A stretch of DNA of 64,000 nucleotides from Austropuccinia psidii (GCA_023105745.1 JALGQZ010000008.1:22858866-22922865); one strand, 5' to 3'; shown: positions 36,944 to 50,455, counted from the stretch's first letter. A program made the numbers and translations. The notes: generated from the sequence alone by a model not told the origin.

Positions 36944-37695
36944 ATTGCATTCCAAACTTTTATATAGCTATAAATGATGTGAAAAATCATATTTCTGATA
37001 AAAATTCATCAATTTGTAACAATCTTAAGACAAATAACTTAATTCTGTGCCAAATAAATGAGACACCTATTTGTTTTGAAAAAGTTTTAAGAAAAATTAA
37101 AACATCCAATAATGACAATTCATTTGGAAATGAGTTAAATGAACAATCTGCCATTATTAAAGAATCAACAGACAAAGATTCTAAATTCAATATTGATCAC
37201 ATAATTGAGACAAGAATAGAACAAACCATAAATATTATAAAAGAAGATAATAAGAAAGCTCTCAATGATATTGAAAATTCATTTACTGAAGTAAAGACAT
37301 ATACAATTGCCTTGAAAAAGTGTTTTGACACCTCACAATAGGAAGTATCAAAATTAACAATGAAATTGAATCAAGTCACTTCTTATAATACTAGACAGAC
37401 ATAATTATGGCAAGAATTAACACATAAGGAAGATATGTAGAAAATTGAAGTGATAAATTTGATACAAAGATTCCAACATGAGCTCAGAAATTCTCAAAGG
37501 TGTAGCAACAGTATGATGGATGATATTGAACTACTACACACCTTACCTATAATGTGTACACCTCTGAATCAAAATGAGGGTGCAGGAATTCCCAATCCAC
37601 AAGTATTGGATGTTGAAAATTTACAGATGAGAAATAGATTTTCCACTTCTTTTCATAACTTGGAACTATCAATGGGCCAAGCACTCTTTAAATAA
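36266..37695 (+). pseudogene. G2 gag, N-terminal and coiled-coil part
   Basis: The Gag-Pol frame opens with an ATG at 36266, 19 nt before the end of the first ORF1 intron (PSTTSGASYNPSRSSQKGYR). A TGA at 36605-36607 and a one-base loss just after it break the frame, which resumes at about 36610 (VTQWMESIDG) and runs to a TAG at 37339-37341. The part after 36900 is the expected long helical gag segment (EIISDILDCIPNFYIAIND). It continues after stops at 37450-37695 with frameshifts. Confidence 0.7.
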
Positions 37696-37699
37696 GTAC

Positions 37700-38946
37700 C
37701 AAAACCTAAAGAATGGCCTCACTTCAGTGGTGAATGGGAATATGACCATATGGAATTCATAAGACGCATTGAAATTATTAAAGAAGATTTTGAATTACCT
37801 GACAGATTTTTAACAGCAATATTTAACACCTTGTTTACCAGATCAGCCCACCGATGGTATATAAAATTGAGACAGGCACATGGACACCAAAGTTGGACTT
37901 GGTGGAAAACCCAAATTATCAACAAATGGGCCAATGATGCTTTGAGATTTAAAGTTGAAACAGCCTTTGAATCTGCTAAATTTAAGGCTGACAAGGACAA
38001 AGCTTTACAGTGGTTTTTCCAACAAAAAGATAGATTAACAGAATTATATCCTGAAATGTCAGAATTTATGATTCACAGAAACATTCTAAGCCAATTTAGA
38101 GGTGACTTAGAGCATGCTTTCAGAAGCAGGACTACTGAACAATCTTCAGCAGAATATATCATTAATATATTGGAAGAAGTAACCACCAGAACCAGAATTA
38201 GTTCTAGTAGAGTGAATCTCAAAACAAGGTTTAATGCACCTTGGAAAGATTCTGTGGACAAGAATCCCAAAGAAAATTCTAATAATATTAAGTATAAATC
38301 TGCAGATGTAATGAGAGAGTGCCATATTTTCCAAAGCACCATACATTTAGCTAATGAATGTCCCAAGAAGGAGAAAATCAATGAAATTGACATTGAAAAG
38401 GAACCTGATGTTGAAAATGATGAGGTAAATGAGGATAATTCAGATTATGAATCATCAATACTTTGTGAATCTTCAAAAGATATAGAAAATATCAATTCCA
38501 CTTTTGATATCATGGAATCTTATTCCCACTTGCCACAATTAAGCAATGGTAAACTTAATTTATCAATAATTCAAGATGCACAACAAATGAAAACCAAACC
38601 AAACAGGGGAAAAGGCTATACAGCTGGTAACTCCTGTATAACAGAAGTGGTAATTGACAAAAAACCAACTAAGCTTTTACTTGACCCAGGAGCCTTCTTC
38701 TCTTGTGTTGTGAAATCTTTTTTTAAGACTTGTGTACCAAATTTTGACAATCAATTATTACCAATTGATGGCATAAAATTGAAGAATGCAAGTGGTCCAA
38801 TGAAAGCATTTGGAATATTTGAGACTACTGTCATATTTCTACACATGAATGGAAATCTAAGAATAACTGTTGAATTTGTGTTATGGAACATTGCTCTAGT
38901 ACCCATTTTACATTGGGAAATGCCTATTTTATCATGTATGGCATAG
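37700..38946 (+). pseudogene. G2 gag capsid, zinc knuckle and protease
   Basis: It starts at PKEWPHFSGEWEYDHMEFI and covers the capsid-like domain (DRFLTAIFNTLFTRSAHRWY, later QSWTWWKTQIINKWAN, LYPEMSEFMIH). A zinc knuckle follows at about 38313-38355 (CHIFQSTIHLANEC) whose second Cys is Phe. The protease active site reads LLLDPGAFFSC: DTG has become DPG, which should kill it. The frame is lost at 38900-38946, where the sister G3 continues into NHFIVGNDYLSIYG. Both lesions agree with an inactive copy. Confidence 0.85.
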
Positions 38947-40312
38947 ATGTACATAACAACAACAGCAGATACCTTACTATTGGAGACAATAAGCATCAAA
39001 AATTTGCCTTTTTACCATTGAAAAACAAATTACAGTAAACAACGCATCACCAGTCAGCTTAGAGTTAGAAAATTTCAAGTCTGAACAGTTAAATGAAGCT
39101 TAAATCAGTCTTCATATCACTGATAAACAAGAAAGTAAACTTTCTGCCCTTTTATATGACCACAAAGAAGCCTTTGCATAATATAAATAAACCCTGGGAT
39201 AAATGTTTGGTCATGAGGTTGACATTATTCTTAATATTTCAAGACCTTACCCACCACTCTTGCAAGCACCTGCATATCCAGCAAGTCCTAAATCAAGAGA
39301 AGCTCTGTAAATCCATATTGAAGAACTTCTGGACCTTTGGTTAATAAGAAAGGTTAGCCACAATGAGGAGGTAGAAATACCTACACCAGTCATAGTGGCA
39401 TGGCATAATGGAAAATCTAGAATGGTTGGGGACTTTAGAGCTCTGAATACTTACACTGTTCCAGACAAGGACTCAATACCAAAAATCCAACTTTCCCTTA
39501 CCCAAATATCTCAAGCAGTGTATATAAGCACCATGGATGCCCCTAAAGGATTTCATCAAAATTTGGTGACACCAAGGGCAATAAAATACTTGAGGATTAT
39601 TGTTCATTTTGGAGTGTATGAATATTTAAGGATTCCTTTTGGTATCAAGAATGCACCTTCACACTTCCAAAGAATGATGAATGAAATATTTCCTGAAGAA
39701 CTTTCAGAATGATGGTTAATCATTTAAATTGATGATATTATTTTCTGTTCCAAGACCTGGGAAGAACATATATACAGATTATCCAGAGTTTTGGACAAAA
39801 TTCAATCTATAAACATGAAACTTTCTTCAAAGAAATGTCATATTGGATTCAAAGAACTCAAAGCACTGGGACATGTAGTATCTGGTTTATCCCTTGGAAT
39901 TGACAAAAGCAAAGTTGCAGCAGTGCTACTGAAACCTATGCCTCAGAACAAAAAGGAAATCCAGTCATTTTTGGGGTTTGAAGGATATTATAGGCAGAAT
40001 ATTAAAGATTTTGCATCTATAGCAAGACCTCTTTATAAAGTATGTGACAAGGACACAGTATGTGAAATGACTGTTGACAGAGTCAAAGCCTTTGAATATT
40101 TAAGACAAGCCTTGACCACTGCTCCACTCTTACTGATGCCAGACTTCAAGCTGCCCTTTAAGCTTTATATTGATGCATCAGGAGATGGAATAGGTGCTGC
40201 ACTTTATCAAGTCCAGATTATAAATGAAAAACCTGTGGAAAGACCCTTATGTTTCATATCCAGGAAAATCAAACCAAATGAAGCTAGATATGGAGCAAGT
40301 CAGATGGAATAA
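38947..40312 (+). pseudogene. G2 reverse transcriptase
   Basis: RT blocks are clear from 39395: WHNGKSRMVGDFRALNTY, STMDAPKGFHQN, PFGIKNAPSHFQRMM. A TGA replaces a Gly codon at 39710-39712 and a TAA replaces the Tyr of the YIDD box a few codons later. After 39791 the thumb and connection follow ([36 protein letters not shown]), then the start of RNase H ([16 protein letters not shown]) to a stop at 40310-40312. Confidence 0.88.
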
Positions 40313-42140
40313 TTATTTCTTGTCTGGGCCTTAGTAAAACTCAATTTATTCCTAGAATGATGTTTTTTGAAGTAATAACAGATTTTACTGGTGTTAAATC
40401 ACTTTTAAACATGAAAACACCCAACAGGAATATGCTCAGATGGAAAATAGCCATACAGGAATATAGAGGTAATATGACTATTGTTCACAAAGATGGAAAT
40501 GTTCATAAAAATGCAGATGGACTGAGCAGATGGCCATTACCAAATAATATTGATAATCCTGCTTATGTGCCAGAAGAAGCTTCCCCACAGATCCCAATAA
40601 AAGGAATCAGTGTCATAGATCTGAACACAACATTATTTGAGGAAGTAAGAAACAGCTATACTCAAGATAAGAATTGTAGCATCCTATGCCAATTGCTTAC
40701 TAAAGACTGTAAAGACAGCTCTTTGGTACATGCCTTAGATGAAGTATGGAAAAAATCTCATGATGAAGGAATATTTCACTTACAGGATGGTAAAATTTAC
40801 CACAGGACTAAGCATACATGCTTGATGACAGTTTTGGACAGGTCCTTAATCAATCTTGTACTTAAAGAATGCCATGAAAGCCCCTTCTCAGGACATCTTT
40901 CTGAGGACAGGAAAAAAGAAAAGATAAAGACCTGTATATGGTGGCCAATGTGGCAGAGTATTGCAAAACCTGTGACAGATGTCAAAAGGCTAATGAATCC
41001 ACTGGCAAAAGACCTGGAAATATGTTCCAAATCCAAGAACTCAGTAAACCTTGTGAAATTGTCTATATGGATTGGGTAACTGGCCTACCACCAGGGGGTG
41101 AGAGACATTATAATGCATGCCTAGTAATTGTTGACATATTTAGTAAGACTCCAATCTTTCTGCCATGTCACAAGGAAGATACAGCCATGGATACAGCTCT
41201 TCTAATATAGAATAGAGTAATATCATGGACTGGCATATTCGCAAATATCATTAGTGACAGAGATCCCAAATTCACCTCAGCACTATAGAAAAATCTTCGC
41301 CAATTCTTTGGAACAAATTTGTCCTTCTCTAAATCCCACCACCCAGAAACTGATGGACTGGCTGAAAGAATTATCCAGACCCTGGAAGATATGGTAATTA
41401 TATTTTGTGCATATGGCCTTTAATTTAAAGATTGTGATGGTTTCACCCATGATGGGTGTACTATCTTATCAGCATTGGAATCAGCATACAGAGCATCCAT
41501 TCATGCCAGTACCAATCAAACTCCCACTATTCCAGAGAATGGATGGAATCCCAAATTACCCCAAGATTCATTAAGGAGAGATTTGGTTTAAATACATCCC
41601 ACAGCTGGTAGCTTTGAAGGAATGCTAGAAAAAGCTAGAAAGCATGCAATAAGGTTCATGGAGGACTCATTTGCATATGCCGAAGTCAAATGGGACAAAT
41701 CACATGCCACTCCAGATTTCAAAGTGGGAGATTTAGTACTTGTAGCCACCACTAACTTCAATAACATCAAGGGATGTAAAAAGCTCAAAGACTCATTTGC
41801 AGGACCTTTTGCTATTAAAGCCCTCCATGGGTAAAATGCAACTTAAGTAGAAGTATCTGAGGAACTTAGCAATAAGCATCCTACATTTCCAGTAAGCTTG
41901 GTAAAGCCATATGAATCGAGTGATTCTGAGCAGTTTCCCAGCATATACCTCCTATTTAATCTTCTGGTTGTAAGAAAATCACAAAAGTTCTCAAAGAACA
42001 AAAGTTAAGAAACAAGAAAGTAAGGGAATACCTTGTTAGGTACAGTGACCTAACTTGTGAAGATGAATCGTTTACATAAAAGGACATACCTGAAGCTACT
42101 AAACTTCTCAGAAGGTTCAGACACACTAGAATAAACAATA
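40313..42140 (+). pseudogene. G2 RNase H end, integrase, chromodomain
   Basis: 40357-41079 carries the end of RNase H ([22 protein letters not shown]) and the integrase zinc domain ([17 protein letters not shown]; the Cys pair [11 protein letters not shown] is in the next frame from 40938). The core is spread over 41060-41400: [30 protein letters not shown], with stops between. 41622-41834 is the C-terminal integrase domain (HATPDFKVGDLVLVATTNFN). A chromodomain-like segment (REYLVRYSD, then EATKLLRRF) ends near 42140. Many stops and frameshifts. Confidence 0.85.
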
Positions 42141-42159
42141 TTACAAAGTAATATTTTTT

Positions 42160-42172
42160 TAGGGGGAGAGAA
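42160..42172 (+). promoter_or_regulatory. Polypurine tract of G2
   Basis: TAGGGGGAGAGAA ends directly at the 3' LTR start TGTGAGCC. Confidence 0.7.
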
Positions 42173-43952
42173 TGTGAGCCTTACGGTATTTTCAGATACC
42201 CAAAAGACCACAAATAATAAAATAATCTACAATTATAAATAAAAAAATTTATATATATTATCAAAGCAAAAATTGAAATATAAATATTAATTTATACACA
42301 AAAATGAAAATTTAATTATAATTCAAAAATAAAATTACATTGAATTTTAAATTTGTGAAAACACATTTTTACTTGAAAAAATTAATTAAAAATGAATTTT
42401 CAATTGAAATATTTTTGGATAAAAGTTGAAAAAAAATTATCATAACTTTTTATCCTACAAATAAAAATATGAAAATTATTTCACCATTGGACTCCTCATA
42501 AAAATAAGTTGGGGTCACCTCTGGGTAAAATTTCTGTAACTCAACTCTAAATAAGCTTAAATTAAGTTTTTATTATTTCCTGTACAAAAGTTGAAAATCC
42601 TCAAAACCTTAATTTAACTCACATCAAATGTGGTGTTAACCATCAATTTTTGTGTTAAAATTGAGGTGTTGTGTGTAGTTTAGAAGTTAAGAGGAATTGA
42701 AGTATTTTCAATTGAAGTGTTAAAATGTGGGCGTGTATTACATAACTAAGCTTTAGTTTACATATTAGGTCTCAATTATCAAAGTTTTGTACTTGAAAAA
42801 CTCAATTGAACTACATATGTAAATTATAAGTATAATACATGATGAGGAATTAAAGAATAAAGAAATTGGAAAGCTTGATTCTGGGGGAGAAAGGTAATCT
42901 TAGCTCGAAGGGGAGCCAGACCCCCAAATTCCTTGCTGACCAGAATGAGATGTCAAACTAAATGCAAAATTTCATCACTTTTGGCCTGGAATTGAGTCAC
43001 AGGATCTGTGTCTCAATTGATGATGAGGTTTTGAAGGCAGTTTTAACTGTTTACAAGAGAGTAAAACTACCCTTAAGATAAAACAAACATTGTAAAAACA
43101 GTTTCAACTGATTTTGACGTCTTGTACACACATTCTTGTGTGTTTTGAAGGCTTTAAACCAGGTATTACTAGAGCAATGGCCGATTTGAGAGTCCAAAAT
43201 GGCTAAAGCTAGCCCTTTCTTGGTCTAAACCAGTGTTCAATGATTCCATAATTGGCTTTTCTGTTGTCAGAGTGTTTTCCACGACTAAAAAGAGAAAATT
43301 TTACTTTTGGACTAAGATAATTGATGGCTATAAAATAATTTCTTCTTTGCCCCACTTTTCTCTTCATGTTAGAATCTTTTCCTTTTATAATTAGTTTGAA
43401 CACTGTTAAACCAATCAATAAGATATTCTAACCACCCATTTCATATAGGTTTAAACCTTTTAAACACGTGAAAAATCATTATAATCATTTTTTGTAACTC
43501 TTATAATCATTTTTACCCCTGAACCACCCATAAGTGAATTGAAGCATCTTTCATCACTGTTAACTTTGGCACTTTGTTTCCAAATTCACTCTGGTCACTT
43601 TTGGGCATGTTCTCTCTTTAATAATATTTTTAAAGACTCTGTTCTTATATGACTTGCCTGCAGTCCTTTTCTCAATTAATTCCAATTGAAATTGCTCTTG
43701 AAGAAATTTCTTCTTTAGCCTTAAATATCTGTTTTAGAGTATTTTTGGATAAATCTTTATTGTTGGTAAAACAATAAATCTTTAGAATATTATTGTTTTA
43801 GAATAATAAAGTTCAAAAAACAATAAAAATTGGAGTTATTTCCCTTAAAAATCTCATTTATTACCATTTTTAATCAATTTTTACCTTAAACAAATTTTGA
43901 GGACAGGAAAAGTACTTGATTTTCCATCAAATTTTCATATCCACACCTTAAA
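42173..43952 (+). repeat. LTR-B, 3' LTR of G2
   Basis: 1780 bp, TGTGAGCCTTACGG...CACACCTTAAA, followed by the duplication ATAGC. The TATA box here is changed to TATAAAAT (43329-43336). Confidence 0.92.
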
Positions 43953-43957
43953 ATAGC

Positions 43958-45507
43958 TCTATCAATGACCTTTAAGATCAAGTGAGTGTCTCTGAGTCAT
44001 AACTTTATATACGAAAGCTTAGTTCAATACATATTTTTGTGGGAATGGGACTGTGTTGGTATCTTTACATAAGCATTAGCTGTACAAACTTCTTCTGTAA
44101 GAGTTCTGGTTTTATTTTCTGTAGGAATTATTTTGAGGGCTTTTTTTTGAAGTGTGTGATATTGTTTAATTGTTGTTTCAACTTTTTATTACCTTTTAAT
44201 TTTTACTTAATATTCCATATTTAGAATTTCAATAAACAGTTCTTCAAAAACATACACTTTTTACCATTTGAAGACATATATAATGAAGAATCTTGTGTAT
44301 TGAATTTTCTTTCACTAATTATATGCTTTAATTACACATTTTTTAATATTTGAGAGCTCTTTCTTCAAAAAAGGTAGGTAATATCATAGTACAAATCTAA
44401 CCTACAAGAATAAAAGAAGTATGTTTAATTGTCAAAAACCTCAAAAAACGCCAGATTTTTCAGCTTTACGAAGCCTAAATTCCTTAATAATCCAGGTTAT
44501 TTTTTTTACATCTGATATTTTCAAAATTCCACTTCACCTATTCTGATTATGGATGGCTCAATGGGAAAATTCAGAAAACAGATATATTCAAATTTTATTA
44601 AAAATGATGAGTCTAACTACATGAAATTGTAGATTTTTAGATTTTTTTTTAATCTAAGTTCCTCTCATTCACAAAGACTTATTCCTGAAAATTATATGAA
44701 TATTTATTGTTCAACTAACATAAAAAGAAAAGAACAAACTTCAATTCAAAAAAAAAATACAACCAATTTGGTTGATTCTTGATTACAATTACTCTGTTAA
44801 GTAGTTCAAATTAATAAATTTTAAAAGAAATTTTGTAATAGTTTTATAAAACTTTTGATTATTTTAATTCTTTTTTTCCAAGAAATTCAATTAAAATTTT
44901 TATTATACTAAAAAAAATCTTATTTAAATCCAAAAACATTATTGATGTTATTTTTCAAAAAGAAAATATTCCAAAGAAGTTGAAAATCTATTTTCTAATA
45001 TATATATAAATATATGTATTTTCCCTAAACAAATATTTTGTAATTATATTATAGGGTTCTGGAAAAAGCATGAAAAGTTTGAATAAAACCCCATGAGACA
45101 TTTTTCACCATTTTATGGTGAAAACATATGATTTTATGGTAAGAAATATATTTAAGGTATCTTTCATTAAAAAAAGGGAAAAGGATCAAACTCACCTTGA
45201 ATATATTATTCCATTTTTATGTTGTTTTTGTTTTTCATTTTATACTAAATAAAATCAAATTTCTGCAATATTTCTTCTAAATTATAAATTTGAAAAAAGT
45301 GGCATAATTCTGTTTTCTTAGGAAGCCACCAGTAAAAACAAAAAAAGTAAATAATATATCCAAGTTTAGCTTGAGGTTTTTTAAGACAAAAAGCCTTATT
45401 TATATTTTTTACCATACAATCACATGTGTGGGCCATGAATTGGAAAAAACATATAAGAGCTTACATTTTTTTACTAAAATATTATCTGCTTTTACCAGAA
45501 CACATAT
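43958..45507. other. AT-rich flank, no gene seen
   Basis: This is the target DNA between G2 and the MULE. Short frames here are AT-rich noise with no motif. Confidence 0.5.
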
Positions 45508-45756
45508 TATATTAAGAGTGTTGGTGAACACGTGTAAGCATTTAGTAAAAACACATAAGTGACCATATTTTTCAAAAGAAAATTCCTCAGGCTCAGTTTT
45601 GAGGATTTTTTTTATTTTTTTTTTGCCATATTCTTCCCTACTTGGCATGTCAATATGCACAAAGTATTTCAAAAATTGTTTTTTTGCCAAATTTCACAAA
45701 TTTGGCCAATATTCCAAAATGTCATATTTTTTCAAAAATTCATTTCAAATCTTCCC

Positions 45757-46060
45757 ACTTATGAATTTCCCTAATTTTTTTAAAAATGAAGGGTTCAATC
45801 TGAATAATAAAGCACCAGAAGCCCATAATTTTGGGAATTTGTTTTGATGGGACAAGTGAAGGCACAAAAAGGGGTTTTTTTTCAAATGTTTTTTCCCATC
45901 ATTGTAATATGCCTATTTTTAAAAAGTTAATTTAATGACTTCCCACTTATGAATTTCCTTCATTTTTTTTGGATTGAAGGGTTCAATCTGGACAATAAAT
46001 AACCAGAAGCTCATTGTTTTGGTGGGACAGCAAGTGCAGAGGCGATAAGTGTATTTTTTC
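45757..46060. repeat. Subterminal ~190-bp direct repeats of the MULE
   Basis: The block from CTTATGAATTTCC through AAGGGTTCAATCTG, ATAATAAA-CCAGAAGC and TGGGACA occurs at about 45757-45860 and again at about 45946-46035. Such repeats near the inverted ends are typical transposase-binding regions; that role is inferred. Confidence 0.65.
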
Positions 46061-46362
46061 AGATTTTTTTTCCTTATTTGTAATATGACTACTTCTAAGT
46101 AAAAAATTTCCACATTTTTGATAAAAAAGGAGACTGAGGTGGGATTTAAGCAATAAATATGACTGAGGAGGGGGATAATTGGCATAAATTGTATATACAA
46201 AAATCAATCAATCAGAATCAACCTCCAAAGTAGTGGGTTTTGAAATTTATCAGCCCACCCCAGGGCTTGTGGTTGGAAATGAATCTCTCAATTCACAGTA
46301 ATGGGGGGGACTGGATAAATTTTAGAAATGATTATGTCCAAAGAAACAAAATGAGAACAGCT

Positions 46363-46782
46363 TTACAAAAGGCAGATGAAAATGGGGGGAGTATCATTTG
46401 GAGGACAGAAATAAGGGGGAAAAGAAAAATATTGTACTGTGGAATAAAAGAAAACTGGTATTTTATACTTATTTTCAATTGGATCCCCCATGTCAGGCAT
46501 GGAAATCCACTTGCTTTTTGGAGCCTGGCCAACAACTTTATACCATTCAATTCTGTCCAAATAAGAGGATACTGAGGAAATTAAGGGGTTCATGGCTTCA
46601 TAAAGGTCTTGATTTTGTTGAATTTCTTCAGCCAATTCACCTCTGACATCAGCCCATTGATCTTGAGTCTTGTAAATGTAGTGGGACACTGTTCTGTAGC
46701 CACAGTGTCCATCACCCTGGACATTGATGGCCTTGAAGGTGTATTTCAATATAAATTTGGGCAAGTCTTCTGAGCCATTTAT
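46363..46782 (-). pseudogene. MULE last exon: OTU-like cysteine protease domain
   Basis: Minus-strand frame after the acceptor TTTATCAG: INGSEDLPKFILKYTF, then VQGDGHCGYRTVSHYIY, the OTU catalytic D-x-x-C pattern, then RGELAEEIQ and later PIENKYKIPVFFYS, the strand that usually precedes the catalytic His. A clear His is not visible before the stop at 46363, so the end may be frameshifted. OTU domains cleave ubiquitin chains. Fusion to MULE transposases is known for some fungal and plant elements, though the role there is unclear. Confidence 0.75.
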
Positions 46783-48516
46783 CTGATAAAGTAGGGTAAA
46801 AAAATGAATAAATATCAAGATAAACAAGAGAAATTCACATTCAAAATAATCAGAAACTCACAAACAGCTTGGAGCATTCATCACTTGTGTGATAATTGCT
46901 TTGACAATGCTCACAGGTCAAGTTGATTGCATCATATATCTTCAAACTGGTGGCAGGCTTGTGTGACTTTCTTTGTGAGGTTTTGATTCCAATCGCCACT
47001 ATTCTGGACCTTCTAAGGGTTACTTCTGATTTATTTAATTCAGTTTCTGAGGGTAGTGAATCTGATGATCTGATGGATTTAAATAATAAGTCCTCAGAAT
47101 CTTCAGACAAGTCCACTTCCATGATTGGAGAGGGGACGTTTGACTGTGATCTTGATGTTGTTGTACTGGTCACTTTTGAGGGGGATCTTCTTCTTCTCAT
47201 GGATTGACTTTCAATAATTTCAAATCTTGCAGGTTCTCTTTTGTTTGTATTTTTGTTTTTATTCTTGGCTCCTTGAGGTCTTCCATGGATATTCTTGCAT
47301 TATAGAGGGTCTTCATAATATTGATAATCCTCTTGACTCTTGGGAATTTGATCAAATGGGACTTTTCCAGTCAAAACATCTTGAAAATGTTGAAGAATTT
47401 GGGTGATTTCTGCCATTGGTCTTTGAAAAAGGTCTTCCCCAATAGCTTCAAAGATTTTCGGGGCTTCATTCTTTCTTTCTTTTTCAACACTTTTATGATC
47501 ACCTTGAAAACCAGCCTGAGAATAATATGACAAATAAAATCAATTAATAAGAATAAAAATAAGAATAAGAACTTAAAAAACCCTCACAGGCAAATTCAAA
47601 TGCCATTGAGGCTGGAAGTCTAATATTTCAAGCCTTTGGCGCTTGAAAAATGCCTTTTGGGTCTTATGCTTGCAAGGAATGACTTGATAATTGTTGTATT
47701 TGTTGGTGCATTTTTCATTGGGAGGAAATTTGGTTTTAAAATTGCCAAAGGCCATCTGAAGAGCATAATGAGACACCTTGCCATTGAGGGCACAGATTGT
47801 GGAGGAAAATTCTTGACATGAACAATCATTTCTTTGGAGATTCTGTTGATAATTTCAATAAATTGTTTTCTGAATGCCATGTTGAGAGCCCTAACTACCT
47901 CCAGGATAGTACCAGTGGACGTTTGGAGCCAAATTTTCACCATGGCATGGGCACATTCAACTCTGGAGGTGGAGCCCACACCCAGGTAACAATGGTGGTT
48001 GGTCCAGGCTGTAACATAATACTCCTTTAGAGGAAGCCAGGTATTTTCCAAATGCTTCAAGACTTAAGGATTTTTGACTTTCTTTTGAAGCTTCTTCCAG
48101 TTTTCTTTGAAAGACTTTTCAGTGGATGAATACATAACCTGAGAAATGAATCCCAAAGTCATTAATAAAAACAAAAATAAGAAAAAAATTGAAATAAAGT
48201 GAACTAAAGTAAAAGATAAAACTATATTACTTGATTCCAAAGGCCCATAAAGTTTTCAAAATCAGTTCCATGACCAATTTTCTTCATGAAATGAGCAGAT
48301 ACATCTTTATTGATGTGCCAAATGCATAGCATGACTTTGGAGTGTGGGAAGAGCTTCTTAAGAGAGTTTTGGAAGGCCATATCCCTGTCAATAACAACAA
48401 CTGGAGGGGGAACAAGATTGGTGTTGTTGAGGACCTTTTCTATGTATTGATTTAATGCCCAAGTATATGAGGGTTCAGTTCCATTCTTGATAAAACAAAA
48501 AAAGTCCCTGAAAAGG
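46783..48516 (-). pseudogene. MULE transposase, central and C-terminal exons
   Basis: 48511-48231 holds the second half of the DDE domain (PPPVVVIDRDMAFQNSL, MLCIWHINKDV). Introns follow at 48230-48139 (GTAATA...CTCAG, 92 nt), 47587-47516 (GTGAGG...CTCAG, 72 nt) and 46861-46783 (GTGAGT...ATCAG, 79 nt). The exon at 48138-47588 contains YYVTAWTNHHCYLGVGS and STSRVECAHAMVKIWLQ, with the likely third catalytic Glu, and later CALNGKVSHYALQMAFG. A TAA at 48064-48066 and a frameshift near 47815-47830 break it. The exon 47515-46862 is a Ser/Arg-rich linker that ends with CEHCQSNYHTSDEC. Confidence 0.8.
48512..48516. other. Target duplication AAAGG, left side of G3
   Basis: Identical to 60840-60844 on the other side of G3. 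Confidence 0.85.
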
Positions 48517-50455
48517 TGTGAACCTTTGAGATATGACCACATACCCAAAAAAGGTCACATGAGATATTTTATATAATTATAAGTACCTTAAAAACTATAA
48601 AAATACCATAAATTGGTACAAAATTTGGTTTAACTTGAAAATCAATTAATAAAAATGTGATAGAAATTACACCATTGGATTCCCCATGGTAAAATACACA
48701 TATACCATTTTTATGGCATATCTGTAAAGTCAATATTTAATAAGTTATAAGTAATAATACCTTGTAAAAACTACAAATCCTTATTTATTTCAAAAGATAA
48801 TGAAACAACATGTGAAATAAGTGGTACCATTGGATCCTCCATAAAAATCCACACATAAAACAATTAATAAGCTAAGCTTCAAAACCAATACTTAAGGAAT
48901 TAACCTGAATATATGCACTTTTTTGGTCAACCCATATATTCAAGGATTTTAGCTAATATCTCTTGAATTATACATGATAGAGTGATTAACCAAAAAAAAA
49001 TTCATCATGTAGTTACTGTAGGAACACAGATATGAAGTTTATTTCACATGTTATAAACAAGGTTAAAATCTCCAAGGAATTATTGATTAAAATCAACAGA
49101 GCTGTTGACCACTTTGTTGTGAAAGTGGTCCAAACTTAAAAATAAGTAGACAGTTGGATTCTACTATTTCATTCGTGAAGAATTATGTATTGCTTATTAT
49201 AATATTCAAGGTATACCCCTTGAAATCATAGTTTGAAGTTTAAAATATTAAATTTCCACAGAAAAGATGAGTTACAAGAAAAATCATCAAAAATAGAGTT
49301 TTGATGATGTAATTAAATTCTCTTGTGAGAATTATAAGGTTATGCCAAGCTATCAGAATTCACTCTCTGAATTGCTGTAGCGTGTAAATCTTAAAAGGTA
49401 TCAAGGATCAAAGTTTGAGCTTAATTTGATCATTTATGATCACACACTGTAACCTTAAATTAAGTTTAACAGTCATATAAGTGTTAAAATTGGTGAATAC
49501 TATTATTTTATGATTAAAACTAATAAAATCCACGAAATTTGGGGTTCTGCCAAGCCTTTGACATCATCAGATTTAGAGTTATAGTGATAACTCTAAATAA
49601 TGGCCTAATAGTGATGTAATGAGGTTTGATCATGATGTAATCACCACCAAACCTTAAAATATTGATCAATTCCAGTGGATATGATCAGTACACGTCTACT
49701 AGAAGCCTGTTGGACTCTAGGAGGGAGGTATTTACTATAAATAGAGCTCTTTCTGCTCTGTTTTCCCCTCAGATGCATCAAAAACATTAAATTAATACAA
49801 ACAAAAAGGTAATATCTTTATTCTTTATATGTAAAACTTTTATATTATTAAATACCAAAGTTCATCTTTATTATAATCATCAATTTTGACGTGATTAAAT
49901 CATTTGTTTAATTGTTTTTGTTAAAAATCTCTCTAAAACTCATTTCCATGTAAAAAATCAAGAATATTTGTAATTTCTCTATTTTTTATTGTAAATACAA
50001 TTTTTATAAGTTGTATTTACATTATTTGGTGTAAAATATCTCAAAATTATTATATTAAGTGTTAAAAGTAGGTTATTTTCTCTTATATTAATAATTTTCT
50101 CTATATTATTCTTTTAATAATTCTATAATTAATATAAATAGTATTTATATTAATTTATAACTTTAATATTGGTAATATTGTTGTTATTAATTGTTTTTTA
50201 TTAATAAAAAACAATTTTTTACGCCTTTATTATTTGTTTGTAACAATAATGGAGTGCTATCAAATATATTAAGTATTTTATTATATTATATTATTATATT
50301 TTATTAATAATATAATTATTTTTACGCCATAATTATAGTAATTCTTTATTATTATAATTATTTTTATCTTATTTATTTCATTTATAAGGACATTCATAGT
50401 ACAATAAGTAAAATATTAGTCATTTTTACCCATTGTTTCATAATCAAACCTTACA
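48517..50455 (+). repeat. 5' LTR of G3
   Basis: 1939 bp, TGTGAACCTTTGAG...CAAACCTTACA. The right end is AT-rich. A strong TATA box lies at 49736-49743, followed within 40 bp by a pyrimidine-rich stretch (CTGTTTTCCCCTCAG) where transcription could start. Confidence 0.93.
49736..49743 (+). promoter_or_regulatory. TATA box of the G3 LTR (TATAAATA)
   Basis: Sits in TTTACTATAAATAGAGCTC and is repeated exactly in the 3' LTR at 60151-60158. It lies about 720 bp before the LTR end, so R and U5 would be long. Confidence 0.6.

Larger units (their letters stand above)
33997..43952 (+). mobile_element. Ty3/Gypsy chromovirus G2, complete but mutated
   Basis: LTRs at 33997-35798 and 42173-43952 flank ORF1, gag, protease, RT, RNase H, integrase and chromodomain in order. 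ATAGC at 33992-33996 and 43953-43957 is a perfect 5-bp target duplication, which fixes both ends (the 3' LTR ends TTAAA instead of TTACA). The LTRs differ visibly from each other, more than the two G3 LTRs do, so G2 is the older insertion. Confidence 0.92.

Noticed and set aside
46240..46646. Plus-strand open frames opposite the OTU exon
   Set aside because: They are antisense shadows of the minus-strand OTU reading frame, which has a recognisable domain.
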